A model generated the notes under the pieces. That model had not been told where the DNA came from. It ran no database searches and saw only the letters and a list, made by a program, of their open reading frames with translations. The position numbers and the translations under genes are program-made. A stretch of DNA of 64,000 nt. It comes from ATZT02 sp038145175 (GTDB taxonomy: Bacteria > Actinomycetota > Actinomycetes > S36-B12 > UBA5976). Location of the stretch: contig JAYQPE010000006.1 of the NCBI GenBank assembly GCA_038145175.1, forward strand, positions 1 through 64,000, in the 5' to 3' direction. This document shows, in pieces, positions 24,133 to 32,973 of this stretch. Within the stretch, counting starts at the first letter, position 1. Each line of letters opens with the position of its first letter.

Positions 24133-26319
24133 ATGCAAGATAAAACTCATATTCGTCTAAGAATTTTAAGGGCAGTTTTGCTTTCCTTAATGTTTACTTT
24201 GGTTGGAAGATTGTTTTATATACAAATCACTTCTGGAGAAGATTTTCAACAAGCTTCACAACGTAATGCTTTTAGAGAAGTTTTTACACCTTCAGTTCGT
24301 GGACTTATATTAGATCAAGTTGGAAGGCCTGTAGTTGCTAATAAATCAACCGTAGTAATTAGTGTTAACACTCGAATTCTTGAATCTTTTGAAGATAAAG
24401 GAGCATCGGTAATTTCTAAATTATCTTCGGTTTTAAATCTACCTGAAAATGAAATAAAAGATAGACTTACTCCTTGTGGAACAAAAGGTGCAAAAAAACC
24501 ACCTATTTGTTGGTCTGGATCACTTTTCCAACCAATTCCAATTGCGCAAGATGTGGATAACAAAATTGCATTACAAATTATGGAACAAAGAAGTGATTTT
24601 CCAGGTGTTACAGCAGAATTAAACGCTTTAAGACAAATTCCTAGACCATTTGATGTAAACATGGCACACATTATTGGCTATGTAGGACCGGTCACAGATA
24701 AAGAAATTGATAAACAAAAAAAAGAAGGAATCTCTTCACAAGATTTTGCATTACAAAATAATGACAAAATTGGAAGATCAGGTGTTGAACGTTTTTATGA
24801 TGCTTGGTTAAGAGGAAAACCTGGAGTAACGGTTTTAGCTGTAGATAAAGCATCAAATATAAAAGGTGTTGTAAAAGAAATTGATCCAGATCCTGGTAAA
24901 TATGTAGTGTTAAATATTGATGCTAAATTGCAATCATTAGTTGAAGAACAGTTAGCTGCAGCCATTGAAAGAGCTCGAGCAAAAAATTATGTAGGTGAAT
25001 CGGGTGCCGCAGTTGTTGTTGATGTTACAAATGGTCATGTATTAGCTATGGCAACTTATCCAAGTTATGATCCAAGAATTTGGCTTGGTGGAATCACGAG
25101 TGAACAATTTCAAGCTTTATCTGATCCAAAATCAGGGGTTCCATTAATTAGTAGAGCTACACAAGGTTTATTTGCCCCAGCTTCAATTTTTAAAGTGATT
25201 TCAACTGCTGCAGCAGCAGAAAACGGTTTTGATTTGAATGACATTTATCAGTGTCCTCCGCAAATGGAAATCGGTAACCGTGTTTTTAGAAATTATGAAT
25301 CAATTGGTTTTGGCGCAATTACGATGCAACGAGCTCTAGAGGTTTCTTGTGACACTGTTTATTACGACATTGCAAACAAATTATGGCTTAGAGATGGTGG
25401 GTTAAATCCAGTAGACAATCCTAAAGACGCATTAGAAAAAATGTCATTTGCCTTCGGCTTAGGTTCAAAAAGTGGCATTGATTTACCTGAAGATAATAAA
25501 GGTCGCGTTGGAGGAAGAATATTTAAAAAAGAATTTTGGGAAAAAAACCATGAAGTTTGGTGCGAAAGAGCTGAAAAAGGGTATCCCGAAGTTGCAGAAA
25601 AAGACCCAGAGCGAGCAAGAATGTTGCAAAAGTTTGCTGTTGAAAACTGTACCGAGGGAATGCGTTTCCGAGCAGGAGATGCAGTAAACACTTCCATTGG
25701 CCAAGGTGACACAGTTGTTACACCTTTACAAATGGCTATGGTTTATGCCGCTATTGCAAATGGTGGCACAGTTTATGAACCAAGAGTTGTTAAAGCAATC
25801 ATGAACCCTGATGGAACGATAGCACAACAAATAAATTCAAAAGTAAAAAGTAAATTACCTATTTCTGAAGAAACTTTAAAATACATTCAAAAATCTTTGG
25901 TGGGTGTAACAATTTCAGGAACTGGAGCACCACCATTTATAGGATTTCCACTTTCTAGAATTCCTGTTGCAACAAAAACTGGAACAGGTGAAGTATTAGG
26001 TAAACAATCAACTTCTTGGTTTGCAAGTTATGCTCCTGCAGATAATCCGAAATATGCTGTGGTGATGATGGTTGCTCAAGGTGGAACTGGATCTGGAACT
26101 TCGGCTCCAAGTGTAAGAAGAATTTATGAAGAAATATTTGGCGTAAGAGGAAACACAATTGATCCTGATTCAAGTATTTTATTTGGTGGTTCACCAAATA
26201 ATTCATTACCAAAAATAAGACTTGATGGATTACCTAATTATCCTGAAATTGATGAATTATTAAATCCAAGTCCTTCACCTTCAATTTCTGATTTAAGTAT
26301 TACGAAAGCTTCTTCATGA
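24133..26319 (+). CDS. mrdA: Penicillin-binding protein 2, elongasome transpeptidase
   Basis: 728 residues. N-terminal membrane anchor (about 10-28), then the pedestal/dimerisation domain and transpeptidase domain. Catalytic motifs: SxxK in 'FAPASIFKVIST', SxN-like 'SCDTVYYD', and KTGT in 'VATKTGTGEVLG'. It cross-links lateral-wall peptidoglycan polymerised by RodA, encoded next with an ATGA-type overlap. An insertion of about 50 charged residues ('KEFWEKNHEVWCERAEKGYPEVAEKDPERARML', in part) lies between SxN and KTG and is common in actinobacterial PBP2. C-terminus ends in a short SPSPS tail. Confidence 0.95.
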   Translation: MQDKTHIRLRILRAVLLSLMFTLVGRLFYIQITSGEDFQQASQRNAFREVFTPSVRGLILDQVGRPVVANKSTVVISVNTRILESFEDKGASVISKLSSVLNLPENEIKDRLTPCGTKGAKKPPICWSGSLFQPIPIAQDVDNKIALQIMEQRSDFPGVTAELNALRQIPRPFDVNMAHIIGYVGPVTDKEIDKQKKEGISSQDFALQNNDKIGRSGVERFYDAWLRGKPGVTVLAVDKASNIKGVVKEIDPDPGKYVVLNIDAKLQSLVEEQLAAAIERARAKNYVGESGAAVVVDVTNGHVLAMATYPSYDPRIWLGGITSEQFQALSDPKSGVPLISRATQGLFAPASIFKVISTAAAAENGFDLNDIYQCPPQMEIGNRVFRNYESIGFGAITMQRALEVSCDTVYYDIANKLWLRDGGLNPVDNPKDALEKMSFAFGLGSKSGIDLPEDNKGRVGGRIFKKEFWEKNHEVWCERAEKGYPEVAEKDPERARMLQKFAVENCTEGMRFRAGDAVNTSIGQGDTVVTPLQMAMVYAAIANGGTVYEPRVVKAIMNPDGTIAQQINSKVKSKLPISEETLKYIQKSLVGVTISGTGAPPFIGFPLSRIPVATKTGTGEVLGKQSTSWFASYAPADNPKYAVVMMVAQGGTGSGTSAPSVRRIYEEIFGVRGNTIDPDSSILFGGSPNNSLPKIRLDGLPNYPEIDELLNPSPSPSISDLSITKASS

Positions 26320-27506
26320 GTTACTTATCGGTTAATAAATCAAAAGCAATTAAAAGAAATAGAGTTAATGATTCATTTTTTATTGGTTACGACTGGGTTT
26401 TAATTACAAGTGCTTTGTTGCTTTCTGTTATTGGAGCTGCTTTGGTTTATTCCGCATCTAATCAAAGATTGCAAGATGCAGGACTACCGTCAGATTTTTA
26501 TCTACAAAGGCATATTTTTAATTTAATTTTAGGTTTAATTTTAGGTTTAATTGTTTCTCGTTTTTCATTTAGGACAGCAAGAGCATATGCAATTGTTATT
26601 TATGCATTTGCAGTAATTGGTTTGTTACTGGTCTTAATTCCAGGTGTAGGTAAATCTCAAGGTGGAGCTCAAGCTTGGCTAGCATTTCCTGGAGGTTTTA
26701 CTTTTCAACCAAGTGAGTTTACTAAAGTTGCCTTAATTACTCTTCTTGCAATGGTTCTGACTGAAAAAAGAGATTCAGAATTAGTTCCACACGATAAAGA
26801 TGTCTTACTAGGTTTATCTCTAGCTGGAATTCCTGCATTACTTGTTTTATTACAAAATGATTTTGGAACTGTGATGATTATTGGGGCAACTTTGTTAATG
26901 GTTTTAGTTGCTTCTGGAACTAAATTGAGATGGGTTTTTGGTTCACTTTTCGCAGTACTTTTTGCCGGCTATATTGCATCTCAACTTAATTTTATTAAGG
27001 ATTATCAATTAAAAAGATTAGCAACTTTTGTTGATCCAACTCTTGATCCACTAGGAGCTGGATATAACACTTTGCAAGCAAAAATTGCTATTGGCTCAGG
27101 CGGTTGGTTTGGGCAAGGTTATTTAAATGGACCTCAAACTCAAGGTAAATATGTTCCAGCACAAAGAACCGATTTTATTTTCACAGTAGCTGGAGAGGAG
27201 CTAGGTTTTTTTGGAGCAACTTTAGTAATTCTTTTAATAGGTTTAATTTTGTATCGATTATCAAAGATTGCCTTGAAAGCCCCCGATAGATTTGGACGTT
27301 TAACAGCCGTGGGTGTTGCAGGTTGGTTTGCTATTCAATCGTTTGAAAATATTGGAATGAATTTAGGAATTATGCCTGTAACTGGAGTGCCGCTTCCTTT
27401 TGTTTCCTATGGCGGTTCTTCCATGTTTGTTTCGTGGATGGCAATTGGATTAGCGGTTGCAATTGGACGAGAAATTGATGATCGGGTCACCCCGATAATT
27501 CGCTAA
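26316..27506 (+). CDS. rodA: Peptidoglycan glycosyltransferase RodA
   Basis: 396 residues, about ten membrane helices. SEDS signatures: 'GGAQAWLAFPGGFTFQPSEFTKVALI' (part), the catalytic-loop Asp region 'LQNDFGTVMIIGA', 'QRTDFIFTVAGEELGFFGA', and 'GMNLGIMPVTGVPLPFVSYGGSS'. It polymerises lipid II with the partner PBP2. Its ATG overlaps the mrdA stop (ATGA), the tightest coupling in the operon. Confidence 0.96.
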   Translation: MSYLSVNKSKAIKRNRVNDSFFIGYDWVLITSALLLSVIGAALVYSASNQRLQDAGLPSDFYLQRHIFNLILGLILGLIVSRFSFRTARAYAIVIYAFAVIGLLLVLIPGVGKSQGGAQAWLAFPGGFTFQPSEFTKVALITLLAMVLTEKRDSELVPHDKDVLLGLSLAGIPALLVLLQNDFGTVMIIGATLLMVLVASGTKLRWVFGSLFAVLFAGYIASQLNFIKDYQLKRLATFVDPTLDPLGAGYNTLQAKIAIGSGGWFGQGYLNGPQTQGKYVPAQRTDFIFTVAGEELGFFGATLVILLIGLILYRLSKIALKAPDRFGRLTAVGVAGWFAIQSFENIGMNLGIMPVTGVPLPFVSYGGSSMFVSWMAIGLAVAIGREIDDRVTPIIR

Positions 27507-27868
27507 AACAGGCTTGAATTCTCTTTTTCTTCTCGTATCTAAGGCGTCTTTTGAAAAATGAGGGTTTAAGTTGTGAGATACTTTAGGTACTGGTTAAACA
27601 CCTGGTTAATTCCAAAGGTGAAGAGAACCAAAAAAGACTTAGCCGAGCAGCGGTGCTCGGAAGAACGACAAAAAAGATTTGCGTAGTGCCAAATTGGTAA
27701 TTAGACGAATTTATTTGAAGTTCTAAACAAAAGACCTTAAGAAACTTTTAGGTTTGAATTTAATTATTTGAACCAAACAGTTTTACCAACACAAACAAAT
27801 TTGTGTAGGTAAACAAGCTTAGTAAGCATTGCTTATCTGCACTAAAAAGATTTAGGAGTAAAGCCGTT
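27507..27868 (+). ncRNA. Long structured leader of rne (candidate regulatory RNA)
   Basis: 362 bases without a gene between rodA and rne. I see two strong hairpins. CCGAGCA/TGCTCGG (27643-27660) has a 7-bp stem and 4-base loop GCGG. The second is TTTACC-A-ACACAAA / TTTGTGT-A-GGTAAA (27782-27813), 13 pairs with one A:A mismatch and a CAAA loop. A third short stem, TAAGC/GCTTA, follows near 27830. The Shine-Dalgarno TAGGAG at about 27852 lies past them. RNase E genes elsewhere are often self-regulated through their leaders. Which part is transcribed is not known. Confidence 0.5.
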
Positions 27869-29728
27869 ATGGCTGACGAAGAAAAACCATCCTTGCGTAA
27901 GCGTTTTCGCATCGCAACATTTTCAGCATCAGAAGATTCACCAACTCCAGTTGTAGAAACTCCAGTTGGTTCACCTTCTGTTGCTTTTCAACAAGCAGTT
28001 GTTCCACCAAGAGCACCTGGTGCAAACAAACCAGATTCTGAAAATAAAGAAGAACGTGGACTTTTAAGACGTGCTCGCGGGGTAAGAAGAAGACGTGGCA
28101 GTGAAGATGAAGTAGAAAGTAATGAAACAAAAGAAAATAATTTTACTAAAGAAGATGACGCAACTGAGGCAACCCATAGAAGAATAAGAAAAAGAGTCAG
28201 AGCAACAGATGTTAATTCTGAAGAAGTTGCTGCAGAAGATCCAAATACAGTTGTTCGCGTTCGTGCACCTCGAGAAAGAACTTCTAATAGATCTTCAACC
28301 AGAATTGATGCAAAACGCCAAAGAAGAAAAGACGGAAGAGATTCTGGGAGAAGAAGAACACCAGTTTTAACTGAAGCTGAATTTCTAGCTCGCCGCGAAA
28401 GCGTTGATCGCGTTATGGTTGTTCGCCAAAATTTAGATCGAATTCAAATTGCAGTTTTGGAAGATAACATGCTTGTTGAACATTATGTCTCCCGCGGACA
28501 ATCTGCATCTTTAATTGGAAATGTTTACTTAGGAAAAGTGCAAAATGTTCTTCCAAGTATGGAAGCTGCATTCATTGATATTGGACGTGGCAGAAATGGT
28601 GTGCTTTATGCAGGAGAAGTTAATTGGGATGCAGCCGGACTTGATGGGCAACCAAAAAGAATTGAACTTGCATTAAAAACTAATGATTCTGTTTTAGTTC
28701 AAGTTACAAAAGATCCAGTTGGGCAAAAAGGTGCAAGACTTACTAGTCAAATTTCTTTGCCAGGTAGATATTTAGTTTATGTACCAGATGGATCTGTTAC
28801 TGGAATAAGTAGGAAACTTCCTGATGTGGAAAGAACTAGATTAAAAAGAATTTTAAGAAACATAGTTCCAGAAGGTGCTGGAGTTATTGTTCGAACGGCT
28901 GCAGAAGGTGCAACTGAAGAACAGTTACAAAAAGATGTTGCAAGACTTCAAGCACAGTGGGAAAATATTCAAAATAAAACAAAAGATAGTAGTCCTGCTT
29001 CACTTCTTTATTCTGAACCAGATCTTGCAATCAGAGTTGTCAGAGATATTTTCAATGAAGATTTCAAAAAACTAATAGTTGCAGGAAATGATGCATGGGA
29101 CACTATTGAAGAATATGTGAAATATGTTGCTCCAGATTTAGCTGATCGTTTAGAAAAGTGGAATGGCGAAGGTGATGTATTTGCAGCGAATCGAATTGAT
29201 GAACAAATTTCTAAAGCACTTGATCGTAAAGTTTATCTACCTTCAGGTGGATCTTTAGTAATTGACAGAACAGAAGCCATGACAGTAATTGATGTCAATA
29301 CTGGCAAATTTATTGGTCAGGGTGGAAATCTTGAAGAAACAGTTACTAAAAATAATCTTGAAGCAGCAGAAGAAATTGTTCGACAATTAAGACTTAGAGA
29401 TGTGGGTGGAATCATTGTTATTGATTTCATTGATATGGTGCTTGAATCAAATAGAGATCAAGTTTTAAGAAGACTTGTTGAATGTTTAGGTAGAGATAGA
29501 ACTAAACATCAAGTGGCCGAAGTCTCATCATTAGGTCTGGTGCAGATGACAAGAAAAAGAATCAGCACTGGATTATTAGAAACTTTTTCAGAAGCTTGCG
29601 AACATTGCAATGGTCGAGGGGTAAAGGTGTTTTCTGAACCGGTAGACCACAAACACTCAGATAGACGATTCAAACGAGAAAACACTGAGGCAACAGAAGC
29701 AAATTCTGAAGAGACTGCCAGGCAATAG
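27869..29728 (+). CDS. rne: Ribonuclease E/G
   Basis: 619 residues. The first ~165 are Arg/Glu-rich and disordered ('RARGVRRRRGSEDE'), followed by an S1 domain from about 205 ('GNVYLGKVQNVLPSMEAAFIDIG', part), the 5' sensor, and the DNase-I-like catalytic subdomain with 'MTVIDVNTGKF' and 'GIIVIDFID', whose Asp residues bind Mg. The zinc link is 'CEHCNGRG'. After the core there are only about 30 residues, so the scaffold region is placed at the N-terminus, as in other actinobacterial RNase E. It initiates mRNA decay and rRNA/tRNA processing. ATG at 27869 with TAGGAG upstream. Confidence 0.95.
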   Translation: MADEEKPSLRKRFRIATFSASEDSPTPVVETPVGSPSVAFQQAVVPPRAPGANKPDSENKEERGLLRRARGVRRRRGSEDEVESNETKENNFTKEDDATEATHRRIRKRVRATDVNSEEVAAEDPNTVVRVRAPRERTSNRSSTRIDAKRQRRKDGRDSGRRRTPVLTEAEFLARRESVDRVMVVRQNLDRIQIAVLEDNMLVEHYVSRGQSASLIGNVYLGKVQNVLPSMEAAFIDIGRGRNGVLYAGEVNWDAAGLDGQPKRIELALKTNDSVLVQVTKDPVGQKGARLTSQISLPGRYLVYVPDGSVTGISRKLPDVERTRLKRILRNIVPEGAGVIVRTAAEGATEEQLQKDVARLQAQWENIQNKTKDSSPASLLYSEPDLAIRVVRDIFNEDFKKLIVAGNDAWDTIEEYVKYVAPDLADRLEKWNGEGDVFAANRIDEQISKALDRKVYLPSGGSLVIDRTEAMTVIDVNTGKFIGQGGNLEETVTKNNLEAAEEIVRQLRLRDVGGIIVIDFIDMVLESNRDQVLRRLVECLGRDRTKHQVAEVSSLGLVQMTRKRISTGLLETFSEACEHCNGRGVKVFSEPVDHKHSDRRFKRENTEATEANSEETARQ

Positions 29729-29739
29729 ATAAGGCTAAT

Positions 29740-29762
29740 TTCCAGATTTAGTAATCTAGGAA
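29740..29762 (+). other. Small hairpin in the rplU leader
   Basis: TTCC-AGATT-TAGT-AATCT-A-GGAA forms a 9-bp stem with one bulged A and a four-base loop, 12 bases after the rne stop. It could be an RNase processing site, a leader element or chance. No T-run, so not a clear terminator. Confidence 0.3.
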
Positions 29763-29827
29763 GACACCCTTTCCACTTGGCAAAATTTGGTTTTGTAAAA
29801 AGAAAGCATTAAAAGGAGAAAACGACA

Positions 29828-30142
29828 GTGTATGCAATAGTGCGTTCCGGTGGACGCCAAGAAAAAGTATCTGTTGGTGACACTGTTGTCATGGATCGAC
29901 AAGACGCTAAACCAGGATCAAAAATTAATCTTCCAGCACTAATGGTTGTAGATAATGGAAAAATTACTCATGATGCACAAACTTTGTCTGCAACAAAAGT
30001 AGAAGCTGAAGTAATTTCACATGATCGTGGACCAAAAATAAAAATTCAACATTACAGAAGCAAAACTGGTTACAAACGCCGTTTAGGACATCGCCAGGAA
30101 TTAACAACTGTAAAAGTTACAGATATCAAGGTAGGTAAATAA
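29828..30142 (+). CDS. rplU: 50S ribosomal protein L21
   Basis: 104 residues, GTG start with AAAAGGAG. 'YAIVRSGGRQEKVSVGDTVVMD' (part) is the bL21 N-terminus and 'KIQHYRSKTGYKRRLGHRQ' its 23S-binding loop. Adjacent to rpmA with no gap (TAA then ATG). Confidence 0.98.
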   Translation: MYAIVRSGGRQEKVSVGDTVVMDRQDAKPGSKINLPALMVVDNGKITHDAQTLSATKVEAEVISHDRGPKIKIQHYRSKTGYKRRLGHRQELTTVKVTDIKVGK

Positions 30143-30397
30143 ATGGCATCCAAAAAAGGTGTATCAAGTACTAGAAACGGTCGCGATTCCAATGCTCAAA
30201 GACTTGGAATTAAAAGATTTGGCGGACAACTAGTTGGCGCTGGCGAAATTATTGTTCGTCAACGTGGAACACAATTTCATCCCGGTGTAAACGTGGGAAT
30301 TGGTTCTGATGACACATTGTTTGCTTTGCAACCTGGTGCTGTGAAATTTGGATCACGTCGTGGACGTCGTGTTGTAGATATCGTTCCGGCTGAGTAA
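30143..30397 (+). CDS. rpmA: 50S ribosomal protein L27
   Basis: 84 residues. The N-terminus 'MASKKGVSSTRNGRDSNAQR' is the bL27 tail that reaches the peptidyl transferase centre; no extra cleaved leader of the Firmicutes type. 'RQRGTQFHPGVNVGIGSDDTLFAL' (part) is the conserved barrel. Followed by a strong intrinsic terminator. Confidence 0.98.
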   Translation: MASKKGVSSTRNGRDSNAQRLGIKRFGGQLVGAGEIIVRQRGTQFHPGVNVGIGSDDTLFALQPGAVKFGSRRGRRVVDIVPAE

Positions 30398-30414
30398 CCC
30401 GTTAAAAATTTTTT

Positions 30415-30448
30415 AAAAAAGGGCGGGCAGAAAAATGTCCGCCCTTTT
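30415..30448 (+). terminator. Intrinsic terminator after rpmA
   Basis: GGGCGGGCA (30421-30429) pairs with TGTCCGCCC (30436-30444), nine pairs with one G:T, loop GAAAAA. Flanking AAAA and TTTT extend the stem to 13 pairs and provide the T-tract. This is the only textbook terminator I found in 64 kb. Confidence 0.85.
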
Positions 30449-30474
30449 GAATTTAATAAAAAGGTGGTGATGAA

Positions 30475-31824
30475 ATGTTTATAGACCAAGTACTCATTCA
30501 TGCAAAAGCTGGTAACGGTGGAAGTGGTTGCACATCAGTTCATCGCGAAAAATTTAAACCACTTGGCGGTCCAGATGGTGGCAATGGTGGTCGAGGTGGA
30601 GATGTTGTCTTAGTTGTTGATTCAAATGTAACAACTCTTTTGGAATATCACAGACATCCACATCAAATTGCTCCAAATGGAAAACCAGGTCAAGGAAGTC
30701 ATAACAATGGCGCAAATGGTCCTGATTTAATTTTGCCAGTACCTGCTGGCACAGTTGTATATTCAATGCAAAATGAAATTCTTGCAGATTTAGTTAAACC
30801 AGATATGCGTTATGTAATTGCTGAAGGTGGTGCTGGTGGTTTAGGAAATGCAGCACTTTCTTCTAATAAAAGAAAAGCGCCAGGTTTTTCTTTACTTGGT
30901 GAACCTGGAGAAATAAATGATGTAAAACTTGAACTTAAATCTTTGGCAGATGTTGCACTCGTTGGTTTTCCAAGTGCTGGAAAATCAAGTTTAGTTTCAG
31001 TTATTAGTGCTGCCAAACCAAAAATTGCTGACTATCCATTTACAACATTGGTGCCAAATCTTGGTGTTGTAGAAGCAGGTGAAGAAAGTTTCACGGTTGC
31101 AGATGTTCCAGGATTAATTGAAGGTGCAAGTGCCGGAAAAGGTTTAGGACTGGAATTTTTAAGACATGTGGAAAGATGTGCAGTTTTAGTTCATGTAATT
31201 GATTGTGCAACTTTGGAACCAGGACGAGATCCATTGCATGATTTAGATGTAATTGAAAAAGAACTAGAGATCTATGGTGGATTACAAGATCGACCAAGAT
31301 TGGTTGCTTTAAACAAAATAGATGTTCCAGATGCTAGAGAATTAGCAGAAATGATGATTCCTGAATTAGAAAAAAGAAATTTAAAAGCATTTATGATTTC
31401 AGCAGTTACTAGAGAAGGTTTAAAAGATTTGATATTTGCGATGTCTGAATTAGTAATTAAATGGCGAAAAGATCATACGGAAGATGAGAAAGCTCGAATA
31501 ATAATTAGACCAGAAGGTGTTGGAAATATTGAATTCAAAGTTAAAAAAGATGGCGAAAGATTTTTTGTTACGGGAAGTAAAGTAGAAAGATGGATCAAAC
31601 AAACCGATTTTGCAAATGATGAAGCAGTGGGGTATTTGGCAGATAGATTTGCCACTTTAGGAATTGAGGATGCACTTAGAAAAGCTGGAGCCACACCAGG
31701 AGTTGAAGTTGCAATTGGAGAAGGCGATGACGCTGTACTTTTTGATTGGGATCCAGAAATTGATTCCGGTGTCAAAAATATTCGTGGCCCAAGAGGCACA
31801 GATATTAGATTGGATGGAAGATGA
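30475..31824 (+). CDS. obg: GTPase Obg/CgtA
   Basis: 449 residues. The Gly-rich Obg fold fills about 1-157 ('GGPDGGNGGRGGDVVLVVD'), the G domain follows with G1 'GFPSAGKSSL', switch I 'ADYPFTTL', G3 'DVPGLIEGA', and G4 'NKID'; the C-terminal OCT domain (about 350-425, 'DGERFFVTGSKVERWIKQTDF') is kept. Acts in 50S assembly and the stringent response. AAAGGTGGTGA precedes the ATG. Its stop overlaps proB (ATGA). Confidence 0.96.
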   Translation: MFIDQVLIHAKAGNGGSGCTSVHREKFKPLGGPDGGNGGRGGDVVLVVDSNVTTLLEYHRHPHQIAPNGKPGQGSHNNGANGPDLILPVPAGTVVYSMQNEILADLVKPDMRYVIAEGGAGGLGNAALSSNKRKAPGFSLLGEPGEINDVKLELKSLADVALVGFPSAGKSSLVSVISAAKPKIADYPFTTLVPNLGVVEAGEESFTVADVPGLIEGASAGKGLGLEFLRHVERCAVLVHVIDCATLEPGRDPLHDLDVIEKELEIYGGLQDRPRLVALNKIDVPDARELAEMMIPELEKRNLKAFMISAVTREGLKDLIFAMSELVIKWRKDHTEDEKARIIIRPEGVGNIEFKVKKDGERFFVTGSKVERWIKQTDFANDEAVGYLADRFATLGIEDALRKAGATPGVEVAIGEGDDAVLFDWDPEIDSGVKNIRGPRGTDIRLDGR

Positions 31825-32963
31825 GTAAAGATTTAAGAAATCTAATTTCTACATCCAAAAGAATAGTTGTTAAAGTTGGCTCTTCTTCGATTACTACAGC
31901 TCAAGGTGGAATTGATGAGCAAAAAATAACTCAAATCGTAGAAGCAATAGCAAAGCATCATAAAAAACAGCATGAAATTGTTCTAGTTTCATCAGGTGCT
32001 ATAGCTGCTGGTCTTGCGCCATTGAAACTTGATTCACGTCCTAAAGATTTATCTCTACAACAAGCCGTTGCAAGTGTGGGACAAAGTTTATTAGTGAATA
32101 AATATTCCCAAGAATTTTCAAAATACGATATAAATGTTGGTCAAGTCTTGTTAACTGCAGAAGATATGAGCAGGCGTTCGCATTATCGAAATGCTCAAAG
32201 GACTTTTAGTAAGTTACTAGAAATGAAAGTTATCCCAATCGTTAATGAAAATGACACGGTGGCTACTGATGAAATTAGGGTTGGAGATAACGACAGATTA
32301 GCTGGAATTGTTACTCACTTAATTAATGCCGATGCATTAATTCTTCTTTCAGACGTTGATGGACTCTATTCAGCACCTCCAGGAAATATTAATTCTAAAT
32401 TTATTTCTGAAGTTAAAGATTTCACGGAAATAGATACTTTAGAAATTGGTGGAGCAGGCACAAGTGGTGTTGGAACTGGGGGCATGTTTACAAAAGTTCA
32501 GGCTGCTCGAATTGCAAGTGCTGGAGGTGTAACAGTTTTAATTACTGATGCGAAAAATCTTGAATTAGTACTAAATGGAAAAGAAGTTGGCACTATATTT
32601 TGGCCAAAGAAAGCCAAATTATCCGCAAGATCACTTTGGATTTCTCATGCTGCAGATATTGAAGGCCAAATAAAAGTGGATCAAGGTGCAGTAAATGCAC
32701 TTTTAACCAAGCAAGCTTCTTTATTAAGTGCAGGAATTAAAGAAGTCTTTGGAGATTTTGAAGATGGTGCAGTAGTTGAGGTAATAGATGAAAATCATAA
32801 AGTAATTGCAAAAGGGCTTACTAATTTTGATTCGTCAGAACTACCAAAAATGATGGGAAAAAATTCTGCCAAACTTTTTGAGGAATTTGGCTCAGGTTAT
32901 GAAAAAGAAGTCATTCATCGTGACGATTTAGTTTTAAGTGCCGATATAGTTGTGGATAACTAA
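31821..32963 (+). CDS. proB: Glutamate 5-kinase
   Basis: 380 residues: an amino-acid kinase domain (1-260) plus a C-terminal PUA domain (about 285-360). Signatures are 'RIVVKVGSSSIT', 'VSSGAIAAGLAPL', 'VGDNDRLAGIV' and 'GVGTGGMFTKVQAA'. It phosphorylates glutamate, the first and feedback-inhibited step of proline synthesis. ATG overlaps the obg stop. proA follows 10 bases after its stop. Confidence 0.96.
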   Translation: MSKDLRNLISTSKRIVVKVGSSSITTAQGGIDEQKITQIVEAIAKHHKKQHEIVLVSSGAIAAGLAPLKLDSRPKDLSLQQAVASVGQSLLVNKYSQEFSKYDINVGQVLLTAEDMSRRSHYRNAQRTFSKLLEMKVIPIVNENDTVATDEIRVGDNDRLAGIVTHLINADALILLSDVDGLYSAPPGNINSKFISEVKDFTEIDTLEIGGAGTSGVGTGGMFTKVQAARIASAGGVTVLITDAKNLELVLNGKEVGTIFWPKKAKLSARSLWISHAADIEGQIKVDQGAVNALLTKQASLLSAGIKEVFGDFEDGAVVEVIDENHKVIAKGLTNFDSSELPKMMGKNSAKLFEEFGSGYEKEVIHRDDLVLSADIVVDN

Positions 32964-32973
32964 AGAGATAAAA

